NCBI RefSeq assembly: GCF_000210095.1
Contig: NC_021039.1
Coordinates: forward strand, 1,764,107-1,828,106
Reading direction: 5' to 3'
From: Ruminococcus champanellensis 18P13 = JCM 17042
GTDB taxonomy: Bacteria; Bacillota; Clostridia; Oscillospirales; Ruminococcaceae
Length of the DNA: 64,000 nt
Shown here piece by piece: positions 51,484 through 61,065 of the stretch. The position numbers and the translations under genes are program-made. The notes beneath the pieces are model-generated. The model ran no database searches and was not told the origin of the DNA. It saw only the letters and a list, made by a program, of their open reading frames with translations. Numbering within the stretch: position 1 is the first letter of the stretch; every line of letters starts with the position of its first letter.

Positions 51484-52206
51484 ATGCACATTCAAGCTGA
51501 TTTGCACTGTCATTCCATTGCATCCACCCACGCCTATTCCACCATCAATGAGCTTGCACAGTCCGCCAAGGAAGCTGGCATCCGGCTTTTTGCCCTGACG
51601 GATCACGGGCCTGCGGAGCCGGATGCGCCCCACCTGTGGCATTTTCATAATTACAAGATCCTTCCACGGGAGATTTGCGGCGTTCCCATGCTGCGTGGTG
51701 TGGAGGCGAATATTGTAGACGAGGATGGCAATCTGGATCTGAATGCAAAAGAACTGGGGCATATGGAGTGGGTGATTGCATCCCTGCATAAGCCGGTAGT
51801 GCCCTCCATGACTGCGGAGGCATGCACCCGGGCATACCAGCGGCTTGCAAAGGAGAATGAGGCGGTGGACGTGATCGGTCACTGTACCACGGATTTCTTC
51901 CCCTTTGATTATGTCCCCACCCTCAAATGCTTCAAGGAATACAATAAGCTGGTGGAGCTGAACGAAAGCTCCATTCTCTACAAGCCCGGCTCCCGGCAGA
52001 ATGCCTATGAGATCTTCCGGCTGTGCAAGGAACTGGAAGTACCCATTGTGGTGAATACGGATTGCCATTACTGCACCCTCATCGGGCAGGTACCCGAATC
52101 CATGCAGCTGCTGGAAAGTCTGGACTTTCCGGAGCGGCTGATTTTCAATGCAGAGGCAGAGCGTGTGAAGGAATGGGTGGCGAAAAAGCGGAATATCCTG
52201 TTCTGA
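51484..52206 (+). CDS. PHP-domain phosphoesterase (YcdX-like)
   Basis: A 240-residue cytoplasmic trinuclear metal phosphatase of the PHP family. Metal ligands are visible in DLHCHSIAS (7-12), TDHG (about 38), EANI (about 75), HCTTD and NTDCHY. It resembles YcdX, a zinc phosphatase with poorly defined substrate; histidinol phosphatase is a relative. AGGAGG lies eight bases before the start. It lies 32 bases after hprK, a link seen in other Firmicutes. Confidence 0.9.
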   Translation: MHIQADLHCHSIASTHAYSTINELAQSAKEAGIRLFALTDHGPAEPDAPHLWHFHNYKILPREICGVPMLRGVEANIVDEDGNLDLNAKELGHMEWVIASLHKPVVPSMTAEACTRAYQRLAKENEAVDVIGHCTTDFFPFDYVPTLKCFKEYNKLVELNESSILYKPGSRQNAYEIFRLCKELEVPIVVNTDCHYCTLIGQVPESMQLLESLDFPERLIFNAEAERVKEWVAKKRNILF

Positions 52207-52233
52207 GAAACCATACAACAGCGAGGAGAAAGT

Positions 52234-53139
52234 ATGACATATATCAATCAACTGGAGACCCTGTGTCAGCAGTGCGGCTGCAAGATGGAAACGGAAGTAT
52301 CCCTGGCGGAGCATACCACCTTTCGGGTGGGGGGGCCATGCCGGGCGTTGGTGCATGTGAACAGTGCCCGGACTGCGCAGACCCTGGTGCAGTTCCTGCG
52401 CCGGGAGGGGATCCCATTTGCCGTGCTTGGACGGGGCAGCAATGTGATCGTGCCGGATGAAGGCTTTGATGGAGTGGTGCTGCTGTTCGGGCATGCCTTT
52501 GCCCGGATTACCCGGCAGGAAAATCAGCTTGTCTGTCAGGGGGGGGCTTCCCTCCGGGCTGTATGCACTGCTGCGCTGGATGCAGGACTGACCGGCTTGG
52601 AATTTGCCTACGGGATTCCCGGTACGGTGGGGGGTGGCTTGTACATGAACGCCGGTGCTTATGGGGGAGAGCTGTCTCATGTGGCTGTCTCCGCAGAGTA
52701 CCTGGATCGGAATGGGAATCTGGTGCAGATGGATGCGGCAGATATGCAGCTTTCCTACCGGCACAGCTGTTTTATGGAAAATGGGGGGATCATTACTTCT
52801 GTAACCTTGCAGCTGCAACCGGGGGATCCGGAGCAGATCCGCTCGGTGATGGAGGCGACCATGGAAAAGCGACGGGAAAAGCAGCCTTTGGAATATCCCA
52901 GCGCCGGCAGTGCCTTCAAGCGTCCCCAGGGAGATTATGCGTCCCGGCTGATTGAGGTTTGCGGTCTGAAGGGGCTGTCTGTGGGGGGCGCAGAGGTGAG
53001 CCGCAAGCACAGTGGGTTTATCATCAACAAGGGCGGTGCTACCTGCGCTGATATTCTGGCATTGGCTGACAAGGTACAGCAGGTTGTCCGGGAACAGACC
53101 GGTTTTCAACTGGAACTGGAACCGATCGTATTGAAATAG
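52234..53139 (+). CDS. murB: UDP-N-acetylenolpyruvoylglucosamine reductase
   Basis: A 301-residue FAD enzyme that makes UDP-MurNAc for peptidoglycan. FAD-binding motifs TFRVGGPCRALVHV and LGRGSNVIVPDEGFDGVVL, the core YGIPGTVGGGLYMNAGAYGGE, and the active-site Ser in PSAGSAFKRP are intact. The short domain 3 without the Tyr-loop makes it a type II MurB, as in other Firmicutes. GAGGAG is five to six bases before the start. Confidence 0.96.
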   Translation: MTYINQLETLCQQCGCKMETEVSLAEHTTFRVGGPCRALVHVNSARTAQTLVQFLRREGIPFAVLGRGSNVIVPDEGFDGVVLLFGHAFARITRQENQLVCQGGASLRAVCTAALDAGLTGLEFAYGIPGTVGGGLYMNAGAYGGELSHVAVSAEYLDRNGNLVQMDAADMQLSYRHSCFMENGGIITSVTLQLQPGDPEQIRSVMEATMEKRREKQPLEYPSAGSAFKRPQGDYASRLIEVCGLKGLSVGGAEVSRKHSGFIINKGGATCADILALADKVQQVVREQTGFQLELEPIVLK

Positions 53140-53149
53140 GGGGTGCAGC

Positions 53150-54019
53150 ATGCAGTTTACCGTTGTGACCGGCATGTCCGGATCCGGAAAATCTCTGGCG
53201 ATGCATGTGCTGGAGGATATCGGCTTTTACTGTATCGACAATATGCCGCTACAGCTTCTGCATAAGTTTGTGGATTTGTGCATGCAGTCCGGCAGCAAGC
53301 TGGATCGGGTGGCGATTGCCATGGACATTCGCTCCGGGGAATCCTTTGAGGAGTTGTGCGGTCAGTTGATGCAAATGAAGCTGGATCAGCGTCTGGATGT
53401 GAAGGTGCTGTTCCTGGAGGCATCGGATGAGGTGATCCTTAAGCGCTACAAGGAGACCCGCCGGAAGCATCCTCTGGACACTGCGTATCAGGGCAGTCTC
53501 CATGACGCCATTGCGGCGGAGCGTGTGCGGCTCAATCCGCTGCGAGGCATTGCCAGCTATCTGATCGATACCTCCTATCTTTCCACCTCTCAGCTCAAGG
53601 AGCAGGTCAAGTCTCTGTACCTGGAGAAAACCAGCGATTCCATGATGATTCAGCTGACCTCCTTTGGGTTCAAGTATGGCGCCACCACAGAGGCAGATCT
53701 GGTATTTGATGTGCGCTGTCTGCCCAATCCCTATTATGTGAAGGAGTTGCGTCCCCACTCCGGCTGCGATGCCTGTGTGCGGGATTACGTCATGTCTTTC
53801 CCCCAGTCCAGGAAACTTCTGGAAAAGCTGGAGGATCTTCTGGATTTTCTGATTCCCTTGTATGTGGGGGAGGGGAAAAGTCAACTGATCATTGCTTTTG
53901 GATGCACCGGCGGTAAGCACCGCTCTGTGACCTTTGCGGAGTTGATCGGGGATTACCTGTCCCAGAAGGGACTGTGCGTACACAAAAGCCATCGGGATAT
54001 TCAGAGGGATCGGGCATAA
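53150..54019 (+). CDS. rapZ: RNase adapter/nucleotide-binding protein RapZ (YvcJ)
   Basis: A 289-residue protein. Walker A GMSGSGKSLAMHVLED is at residues 8-23, Walker B-like DVKVLFLEASDEV near 85, and the C-terminal domain has FGCTGGKHRSV near 247. In E. coli RapZ guides RNase E to the GlmZ sRNA; the Bacillus homologue YvcJ is an ATPase/GTPase needed for competence. It lies directly between murB and whiA, the conserved place in Firmicutes, but the usual neighbour yvcK between it and whiA is not here. Confidence 0.95.
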   Translation: MQFTVVTGMSGSGKSLAMHVLEDIGFYCIDNMPLQLLHKFVDLCMQSGSKLDRVAIAMDIRSGESFEELCGQLMQMKLDQRLDVKVLFLEASDEVILKRYKETRRKHPLDTAYQGSLHDAIAAERVRLNPLRGIASYLIDTSYLSTSQLKEQVKSLYLEKTSDSMMIQLTSFGFKYGATTEADLVFDVRCLPNPYYVKELRPHSGCDACVRDYVMSFPQSRKLLEKLEDLLDFLIPLYVGEGKSQLIIAFGCTGGKHRSVTFAELIGDYLSQKGLCVHKSHRDIQRDRA

Positions 54020-54030
54020 GGCGGTGAAGT

Positions 54031-54933
54031 ATGATTTCCTTTTCCAATCAGGTCAAGCAGGAGCTTTGCACCACTATTACCGACCGGGACAAGGCATACG
54101 CCTGTTTGTACGGCATGCTCCTGTTCGCCCGGCAGCTTCGGCAGGATGAGATCCTGATGCAAAGCGAGTCGGAGGCATTTTATGAGCTGATGCCCCGGCT
54201 GTTCCGGCAGGTGTTCGGGGATCGGGTACAGCCCCGTATGGAAACTGGGCAGCACGGCACCTTGTATAGCGTTTCCCTGACTGACCCGGAGCAGGTGCGT
54301 ATCGTACTGGAGCGGTATCATATTACCCTGCCGGAGCGTCCGCTGGAAATGACCAATGTTGTGACCAATAGCCTGGGCGCATTTACAGCGGGCGCTTTTT
54401 TATCCTGTGGCAGTATGACGGATCCCAACAAGGAATACCACCTGGAGTTTGTACTGCCCTGTCCCCAGCTGGAGGAACCATTTTCCCAGATTTTGCTTGC
54501 GATCGGTGTCAATGCCAAAATGGTACTGCGGAAGGGTATGCCAGTGGTGTACCTGAAGCATTCAGAACAGATCGAGGATCTGCTGACCTTTATGGGTGCC
54601 CAGCAGGGTACCATTGACTTTATCAATATCGAAATACTCAAAAATGTGCGCAATAAGGCGAACCGCATCAGCAACTGCGATATGGCGAATATCAATAAGG
54701 TGATGCTGGCGGCGGAACGGCAGATCAAAGACATTCTGCTGATCGATGAGCGGATGGGTCTGGATGCTCTGTCACCGGATTTACAGCAGATGGCGCTTTT
54801 GCGGATGGACAATCCGGAATTGAGCCTGAAGGAACTGGGGGAGCTTCTGGATCCTCCCATTGGTCGCTCCGGCGTCAATCACCGTCTCAAGCGGCTCCAG
54901 GTCCTTGCAGATTCCTTGCGCACCCAGTCTTAG
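54031..54933 (+). CDS. whiA: DNA-binding protein WhiA
   Basis: A 300-residue protein. The N-terminal two thirds are a degenerate LAGLIDADG homing-endonuclease fold without catalytic residues (SLGAFTAGAFLSCGSMTDPN), and the last 90 residues hold a helix-turn-helix (LSLKELGELLDPPIGRSGVN followed by HRLKRL). In actinomycetes it switches on sporulation genes; in Bacillus it affects division and chromosome segregation. AGGCGGTGA is in front of the start. It follows rapZ by 11 bases. Confidence 0.95.
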   Translation: MISFSNQVKQELCTTITDRDKAYACLYGMLLFARQLRQDEILMQSESEAFYELMPRLFRQVFGDRVQPRMETGQHGTLYSVSLTDPEQVRIVLERYHITLPERPLEMTNVVTNSLGAFTAGAFLSCGSMTDPNKEYHLEFVLPCPQLEEPFSQILLAIGVNAKMVLRKGMPVVYLKHSEQIEDLLTFMGAQQGTIDFINIEILKNVRNKANRISNCDMANINKVMLAAERQIKDILLIDERMGLDALSPDLQQMALLRMDNPELSLKELGELLDPPIGRSGVNHRLKRLQVLADSLRTQS

Positions 54934-54945
54934 GAGAGAACATTT

Positions 54946-57900
54946 ATGCCGGATTTTGTGCATCTGCATGTGCATACGGAATACAGCCTGCTGGATGGGG
55001 CGTGCCGCATCCAGCAGCTGATACAACGCATCAAGGAACTGGGGCAGACTGCGGTGGCGATCACTGATCACGGCTGCATGTACGGGGCAGTGGAATTCTG
55101 GCAGGCAGCGAAGGAAGCTGGCATCAAGCCCATCATCGGCTGTGAGGTGTATGTAGCCCCCCGGAGCCGCCATGACAAGGTGCATCGGCTGGATACCAGT
55201 CCCTATCACCTGGTGCTGCTGTGCCGGAATCAGACCGGCTATCAGAACCTCATAAAGCTGGTATCCTTGGGGTACATCGAGGGTTTTTACAATAAGCCCC
55301 GGGTGGATCTGGAACTGCTGGAGCAGTATCATGAGGGGCTGATCTGTCTGTCCGCATGCCTGGCAGGGGAGATCCCCAGACGGCTTGTGAACGGGGATTA
55401 TGCCGGGGCAAAGGAAGCAGCGCTCCGGTACCGGCAGATCTTCGGGGCGGACAGCTATTATCTTGAGGTGCAGGATCACGGCATCCGGGAGCAAAAGACA
55501 ATCCTGCCCCAGCTGTATCGTCTGTCCCGGGAAACGGGTATCCCTCTGGTGGCAACCAATGATGCTCATTATATCACCCGGGAGGACGCATCCTTACAGC
55601 ATGTGCTGCTGTGTATCCAGACCAACAAGACCGTGGAGGATCCCACCGGCATGGGCTTTGAAACGGACGAATTCTATGTAAAATCCGGAGCGGAAATGGC
55701 GGAGCTGTTTTCCGCTGTGCCGGATGCCATCTCCAATACGGTGCGGATCGCAGAGCAGTGCAATGTGGAATTCACCTTTGGACAGCTGAAGCTGCCCGCA
55801 TTTCAAATGGATGGGGTGACGGATACCACCGCTTTTTTTCAACATCTGTGCCGGGAGGGGCTGCACCGTCGGTACGGGGAGGATCCGGCACCGGAAATCC
55901 GGGAACGGATGCAGTATGAGCTGCGTGTCATCCAGCAAATGGGCTATGTGGATTATTTTCTGATCGTGTGGGATTTTATCCGCTACGCCAGACAAATTGG
56001 GGTGCCGGTTGGCCCTGGAAGAGGCTCCGGTGCCGGCAGTCTCTGCGCTTACTGCATTGGCATCACCGGCATTGATCCAATGCGCTACCACCTGTTGTTT
56101 GAGCGCTTTCTGAATCCGGAGCGTGTCAGCATGCCGGACTTTGATATTGATTTCTGCATCGAGGGCAGGCAGCGGGTAATTGACTATGTGATCGAAAAAT
56201 ACGGCAGTGACCGGGTGGCACAGATCATTGCTTTTGATACCATGAAAGCCAGGGCGGCAGTCCGGGACACGGGCAGGGCAATGGCGCTGCCCTATGGTCT
56301 GTGTGATCGGGTGGCAAAGCTGATCCCCGGGGAGCTGAATATGACCATTGCCGGGGCAATGAAAGTCAGCAAGGAACTGACGGAGCTGTATGATACGGAT
56401 TCCCGGGTGCATAAGCTGCTGGATATGGCGCAGCGGCTGGAGGGTATGCCCCGGCATGCTACCACTCATGCGGCAGGTGTGGTGATTGCCAGCGCCCCGG
56501 TCAGCGAATTTGTTCCCCTGCAAAAAAATGAGGAGTCCATTGTGACCCAGTATCCCATGACCACCCTGGAACAGCTGGGACTGCTGAAAATGGATTTTCT
56601 CGGGCTGCGGAACCTGACGGTGATCCGGGATGCCTGCCGGGCAATCCAGCAGCTGGAGCCGGACTTCCGGATCGATCAGATTCCTCTGGACGATCCGGCG
56701 GTGTACCGGATGATGTCCCAGGGGAAAACCGGCGGTGTATTTCAGTTTGAAAGCGCCGGCATGCAGCGGGTACTGACGAAGCTGGAGCCGACCTGCATGG
56801 AGGATCTGATCGCCGTGATCTCCCTGTACCGACCGGGGCCTATGGAATCCATCCCCCGGTATATACGCAACCGACATGCACCGGAGCAGATTACCTATGC
56901 GCATCCGCTGCTGAAGCCCATTCTCCAGGTCACTTACGGATGCATGGTGTATCAGGAGCAGGTCATGGAGATCTGCCGCAGCCTTGCCGGGTATTCCTAT
57001 GGCAGAGCGGATCTGGTGCGTCGTGCCATGGCGAAGAAAAAGCACAAGGTCATGGAGGCGGAGCGCCAGACCTTTTTGTGGGGCAGCAGGGAGTCGGACG
57101 GGACAGTCAGCTGTCCCGGGGCAGTGGCGAACGGAGTGCCGGAGGCGACTGCCAATGAGATCTTTGACCAGATGACCAGCTTTGCCTCCTATGCCTTTAA
57201 CAAATCCCATGCAGCAGCCTATGCCTATCTTGCATACCAGACCGCATATCTGAAATGTCATTACTTCCCCCAGTATATGGCGGCACTGATGACCAGTGTA
57301 TTGAGCAATACGCCCAAGCTGATGGAGTATATCGCCTTGTGCGAGGAATATGGGATGGCAGTATGCAGACCGGATGTAAACGTCAGTGACATGGGCTTTA
57401 CCGTGGGCAGCAAGGGGATCCACTTCGGACTGCTGGCGGTAAAGGGGCTTGGCAAGGGCGTTATCAGTCAGGTGATCCAAGAACGGCAGGAGCACGGCTT
57501 GTACCACAGCTTCCTGGATTTCTGCGAACGTATGGTACAGCTGGATGTAGGCAAGCGCACGGTGGACAATCTGATCCGGTGCGGCGCACTGGATGGTCTG
57601 GGACATAACCGGCGGGAAATGCTCATGTGCTATGAGCAGATCATGGACGCCCAGGCGGGCAGCAGCCGAACCCTGATCCAGGGACAGATGGATCTGTTCG
57701 GACAGGGGAGTGCCATGCCGGAAAGCGTACCGATTCCAAAGATGGAGGAATTCCCGCCCAATCAGCTGCTGCGGATGGAAAAGGAACTGACGGGCATGTA
57801 CCTGTCCGGGCATCCTCTGGGACATTTGCAGTGGTGCAGAAAGCTGCTGCGGCTGCCGGAATTGAAGGAACTACAGGATGAGAAGGATGGGACGGGTATC

Positions 57901-58431
57901 AGTGTGTTGTGCATGCTCCAGTCCGTCAAGCCTCATGTGGCACGGAATGGAGAAAAGATGTGCTTTCTGACCCTGGAGGATCTGTCCGGCACCATGGAAG
58001 CAGTGGTATTTCCCATTCTGTATGCCCAGCGTAACGGTATGCTGGAGCCGGAACAGGTGCTGCTGATCCACGGGAAAATTTCTGCACGGGATGGAGAAAA
58101 CAGCATTCTTTGCAATGAACTCCAGCCCGGAGAGCAGATCCGACAGCTGCTTGCCGGACGGCAGCTTTGCATCAAGCTCCGTTCGGATGATGCAAAGCGG
58201 CAGAAAGCGGTCACAGAGCTTTGCCGGTGTCATCCGGGAGAAACCAGAGTTTGCTTTTATTTGACGGATCTGCGCCGGTATGTGGCATCCAGGCGGATAG
58301 CTGGCGTGGAGCTGACTGCCCCCTTCCGGGATGCTCTGTGCCGGATCGTGCCGGAGGACTGTGTGGGCATGGTTCCGGCTGCAAACGGAAAAATGTCGGC
58401 AAACACAAAAAATGAGGGGAAAGCCCCTTGA
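54946..58431 (+). CDS. dnaE: DNA polymerase III alpha subunit, DnaE type
   Basis: A 1161-residue replicative polymerase subunit. It starts with the PHP domain (HLHVHTEYSLLDGA, AITDHG), then the palm with catalytic aspartates in SMPDFDIDFC (about 400), the fingers with the conserved YQEQVMEIC, and the C-terminal beta-clamp binding and OB regions (VLCMLQSVKPHVARNGEKM). The C-terminal part is a little shorter than in E. coli, usual for DnaE3/DnaE1-like proteins of Firmicutes, where PolC does most synthesis. The start follows TAGGAGAG. Its stop overlaps the -35 box of the pfkA promoter. Confidence 0.97.
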   Translation: MPDFVHLHVHTEYSLLDGACRIQQLIQRIKELGQTAVAITDHGCMYGAVEFWQAAKEAGIKPIIGCEVYVAPRSRHDKVHRLDTSPYHLVLLCRNQTGYQNLIKLVSLGYIEGFYNKPRVDLELLEQYHEGLICLSACLAGEIPRRLVNGDYAGAKEAALRYRQIFGADSYYLEVQDHGIREQKTILPQLYRLSRETGIPLVATNDAHYITREDASLQHVLLCIQTNKTVEDPTGMGFETDEFYVKSGAEMAELFSAVPDAISNTVRIAEQCNVEFTFGQLKLPAFQMDGVTDTTAFFQHLCREGLHRRYGEDPAPEIRERMQYELRVIQQMGYVDYFLIVWDFIRYARQIGVPVGPGRGSGAGSLCAYCIGITGIDPMRYHLLFERFLNPERVSMPDFDIDFCIEGRQRVIDYVIEKYGSDRVAQIIAFDTMKARAAVRDTGRAMALPYGLCDRVAKLIPGELNMTIAGAMKVSKELTELYDTDSRVHKLLDMAQRLEGMPRHATTHAAGVVIASAPVSEFVPLQKNEESIVTQYPMTTLEQLGLLKMDFLGLRNLTVIRDACRAIQQLEPDFRIDQIPLDDPAVYRMMSQGKTGGVFQFESAGMQRVLTKLEPTCMEDLIAVISLYRPGPMESIPRYIRNRHAPEQITYAHPLLKPILQVTYGCMVYQEQVMEICRSLAGYSYGRADLVRRAMAKKKHKVMEAERQTFLWGSRESDGTVSCPGAVANGVPEATANEIFDQMTSFASYAFNKSHAAAYAYLAYQTAYLKCHYFPQYMAALMTSVLSNTPKLMEYIALCEEYGMAVCRPDVNVSDMGFTVGSKGIHFGLLAVKGLGKGVISQVIQERQEHGLYHSFLDFCERMVQLDVGKRTVDNLIRCGALDGLGHNRREMLMCYEQIMDAQAGSSRTLIQGQMDLFGQGSAMPESVPIPKMEEFPPNQLLRMEKELTGMYLSGHPLGHLQWCRKLLRLPELKELQDEKDGTGISVLCMLQSVKPHVARNGEKMCFLTLEDLSGTMEAVVFPILYAQRNGMLEPEQVLLIHGKISARDGENSILCNELQPGEQIRQLLAGRQLCIKLRSDDAKRQKAVTELCRCHPGETRVCFYLTDLRRYVASRRIAGVELTAPFRDALCRIVPEDCVGMVPAANGKMSANTKNEGKAP

Positions 58432-58455
58432 CAAAATGCAGAAAAGTAGTACAAT
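58428..58455 (+). promoter_or_regulatory. Promoter of pfkA
   Basis: TTGACA (overlapping the dnaE stop codon), 16-base spacer, TACAAT. Confidence 0.75.
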
Positions 58456-58491
58456 ATAAATTGTATAGTTTAGGATAGGAGTGTACGTATC

Positions 58492-59451
58492 ATGAAAAAA
58501 ATCGGCGTATTGACAAGCGGCGGAGATGCCCCGGGCATGAATGCAGCCATCCGTGCGGTGGTTCGTACTGCAATTTCCAAGGGAATGCAGGTATTCGGCA
58601 TCAACAGAGGCTATAACGGGCTGATCAACGGGGATGTTTACGAGATGAACACCCGGAGCGTTTCGTCCATTATCCAGCGCGGCGGTACCCTGCTTTATAC
58701 TGCCCGCTGCCCTGAATTCCGCACAGAAGAGGGGTTGCAGAAGGCAAAGAAGACCTGCGAGGAGCTGGGTCTGGAGGGCATTGTAGTCATTGGCGGTGAT
58801 GGTTCCTTCCGTGGTGCAGCTGACCTTTCCGAAAGAGGCATCCTCTGCGTAGGTCTGCCGGGCACCATCGACAACGATATTGCCTGCACAGAATATACCA
58901 TCGGTTACGATACCGCAATGAACACCGTTGTGGAAATGGTGGACAAGCTGCGGGATACCTGTCATTCTCATGACCGTTGCAGTGTGGTTGAGGTAATGGG
59001 CAGAAACGCAGGGCATATCGCACTTAACACCGGTGTGGCATGCGGCGCAACCTTTGTACTGGTTCCGGAGCTGCCCTATGATCTGGACGAGGTTGCAAAG
59101 AAGATGCTGGAGACCAAGAAGACCGGCAAGCAGAACTTCATCGTCATCGTAGCAGAGGGCATCGGTCACTCTGAGCTGATCGCAAAGACCCTGGAAGCCA
59201 AGACCGGCATTGAAGCAAGAGCAACCATTCTGGGTCATGTACAGCGTGGCGGTTCTCCGACACTGCGTGACCGTGTGGTTGCAAGTGAAATGGGTTACTA
59301 CGCCGTTGAACTGCTGGAAAACGACATCGGGAACCGTGTTGTAGGCATGCAGCAGGGCAAGATCGTAGACTTTGACATTCAGGAAGCGCTGTCTATGAAG
59401 AAGCCCTTTGACGAGAAGCTGTACCAGATTTCCAACACCATCAGTATCTGA
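58492..59451 (+). CDS. pfkA: 6-phosphofructokinase
   Basis: A 319-residue ATP-dependent tetramer of glycolysis, fructose 6-phosphate to fructose 1,6-bisphosphate. The ATP site GVLTSGGDAPGMNAAIRAVV, the GGDGSFRGA loop and the catalytic PGTIDNDIACTEYTIGYDTA (Asp127 type) are intact, as is the regulatory-site LGHVQRGGSPTLRDR. The Gly after GGDG argues for ATP and not pyrophosphate as donor. It has its own promoter and terminator, though dnaE read-through is possible. Confidence 0.97.
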   Translation: MKKIGVLTSGGDAPGMNAAIRAVVRTAISKGMQVFGINRGYNGLINGDVYEMNTRSVSSIIQRGGTLLYTARCPEFRTEEGLQKAKKTCEELGLEGIVVIGGDGSFRGAADLSERGILCVGLPGTIDNDIACTEYTIGYDTAMNTVVEMVDKLRDTCHSHDRCSVVEVMGRNAGHIALNTGVACGATFVLVPELPYDLDEVAKKMLETKKTGKQNFIVIVAEGIGHSELIAKTLEAKTGIEARATILGHVQRGGSPTLRDRVVASEMGYYAVELLENDIGNRVVGMQQGKIVDFDIQEALSMKKPFDEKLYQISNTISI

Positions 59452-59480
59452 TCACAAGGACGGAAACCGTCTGAATATGC

Positions 59481-59526
59481 AAAAAAGCCGTTCAAGCCGC
59501 TTTGTGCAACATTGAACGGCTTTTTT
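59481..59526 (+). terminator. Terminator of pfkA
   Basis: Stem AAAAAAGCCGTTCAA / TTGAACGGCTTTTTT. The loop contains CTTTGTGCAACA, which is like the end of the palindromic repeat family. Confidence 0.9.
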
Positions 59527-59544
59527 ATTCCGGAGGGAAGAACC

Positions 59545-60351
59545 ATGAGTCAAACAATTGCAAAAATCGGATTTATCGGTGCCGGGAATATGGGCACCGC
59601 CATTATGAAAGCCATCCGGTCAAAATTTGACGCAGCAGAGATCTACGCAGCAGATCCGGATCAGGCAAAGCTGGAGGCGTTAAAGGCATTCGGCGTACAG
59701 CCCTGTGCGGATGCAGCGGCGGTTACAGATACCTGTAAGTATGTGTTCCTGGCAGTGAAGCCCCAGGTGATCGAAGGGGTGCTGGAGGGCATTGCAGATC
59801 ATGTAACGGCGGACACAGTACTGGTTTCCATTGCCGCAGGCATCACCGGCGAGTATATCCAGTCCAGGACCCGGGCGGATGCCAAGGTGATCCTGGTGAT
59901 GCCCAATACGCCCTTGCTGTTAGGGGAGGGCGCATCCGCACTTGCGAAGGTAGCGCCTACCACTGAGGAGGAGTTTTCCTTTGTGCTGTCCGTGTTTGCT
60001 GCATGCGGCAAGGCGGCAGTGGTACCGGCGGACAAAATGAAGGAGATCATTGCCATCAACGGCAGCAGTCCGGCATTCATTTATCTGTATGCCAAGGGCT
60101 TCATTGACTATGCTGCTTCTGTGGGCATTGATGCCCAGACCGCAGCGGTGCTGTTCAGCCAGAGCCTGATCGGTTCAGCAAAGATGATCACGGATTCCGG
60201 CTATACTCTGGATGAATTGATCAAAATGGTTTCTTCTCCCGGTGGCACCACACTTGCCGGATTGGATGCGCTGTATGAGGGGAAGCTGACAGACGTGGCG
60301 AAGGATGCCTGCCAGCGCTGCACCAAGCGTGCTTACGAACTGTCTAAGTAA
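59545..60351 (+). CDS. proC: Pyrroline-5-carboxylate reductase
   Basis: A 268-residue cytoplasmic enzyme for the last step of proline synthesis. The NADPH motif IGFIGAGNMGTAIMKAI is at residues 8-24, LAVKPQVI near 73, and the substrate signature SPGGTTLAGLDAL near 230. ATG at 59545 has GGAGGG seven bases upstream; an earlier Met in the frame lies in the pfkA terminator and is rejected. Confidence 0.96.
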   Translation: MSQTIAKIGFIGAGNMGTAIMKAIRSKFDAAEIYAADPDQAKLEALKAFGVQPCADAAAVTDTCKYVFLAVKPQVIEGVLEGIADHVTADTVLVSIAAGITGEYIQSRTRADAKVILVMPNTPLLLGEGASALAKVAPTTEEEFSFVLSVFAACGKAAVVPADKMKEIIAINGSSPAFIYLYAKGFIDYAASVGIDAQTAAVLFSQSLIGSAKMITDSGYTLDELIKMVSSPGGTTLAGLDALYEGKLTDVAKDACQRCTKRAYELSK

Positions 60352-60408
60352 TATCTGATGGGGGACGTGCATATTCTCTAGAAAGGCTTGTACCAAAGGA
60401 GGATGTGT

Positions 60409-61020
60409 ATGTATCAGACGGTAGGGGCATGCTGCACGGCGACCCAGCAGCGGCGTCGGCAGCTGCAGCGCTTTCTGTGTGTGCTGCTGTGTGGATTTTT
60501 GATCGGGATTGTATGGGCGATGGGAGCGCCGGATCACACCTGGAACCTTTTACTGGATCAGGGCTTTTCCGAGCAGGAGGTGTATCGTTCCCTGCCCGGG
60601 ATCTTTCTGGGCTCCTTCCTGCCCACCTTCGGACTGCTGCTGTGCTGCATGCTGCTGGGGCTGTCCGCATTCGGACAGGCAGGATCCATCCTGGTGCTGT
60701 TGTACCGGGGGATCGGTCTGGGGGTGGCTGCGTCCCACTCCTATCTGACCTGGGGCTTGCAGGGGCTGCCGGTGGTTTTGTTTCTGCAGTTGCCCCACAG
60801 CGGAGTCACCTCGATCCTTCTGCTGCTGGCAGTCCGGGAAGCGTGGCGGCTTTCGTCCCGGTTTGCCGCATTTGCCCGCAACCAGCCCGGAGAGGATGGG
60901 GAACCCCTGCGCTATTACTGGATTCGATTTTTTGTGCTGACACTGCTGTTGATGATTGGGGCGGCAGGAGACAGCGCACTGACCTATTTTCTGTCCGGTT
61001 TCTTAATCGGGGCAGTGTAA
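60409..61020 (+). CDS. Polytopic membrane protein, SpoIIM-like
   Basis: A 203-residue protein with about five membrane segments (first RFLCVLLCGFLIGIVWAMGA, last FVLTLLLMIGAAGDSALTYF). The pattern G-F-x-x-G at the first helix, a short loop with a Leu-rich amphipathic part, then GIFLGSFLPTFGLLL and the GIGLGVAASHSYL helix pair resembles the stage II sporulation protein M family, which acts in engulfment peptidoglycan hydrolysis. Length fits (about 200). AAAGGAGG is six bases before the start. The match is from topology and short motifs only, so the family call is moderate. Confidence 0.55.
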   Translation: MYQTVGACCTATQQRRRQLQRFLCVLLCGFLIGIVWAMGAPDHTWNLLLDQGFSEQEVYRSLPGIFLGSFLPTFGLLLCCMLLGLSAFGQAGSILVLLYRGIGLGVAASHSYLTWGLQGLPVVLFLQLPHSGVTSILLLLAVREAWRLSSRFAAFARNQPGEDGEPLRYYWIRFFVLTLLLMIGAAGDSALTYFLSGFLIGAV

Positions 61021-61065
61021 CCGGGATTCCGGCATCGGGATCCCCATCATTCGGAGGTGTATGAT

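Noticed and set aside
55594-57825. Open frame of 743 codons opposite dnaE
   Set aside because: Same reason: antisense shadow with no motif and no ribosome site.
59498-59512. CTTTGTGCAACA in the pfkA terminator loop as a repeat copy
   Set aside because: Only about 12 bases match and the surrounding stem is an ordinary terminator, so it may be chance.
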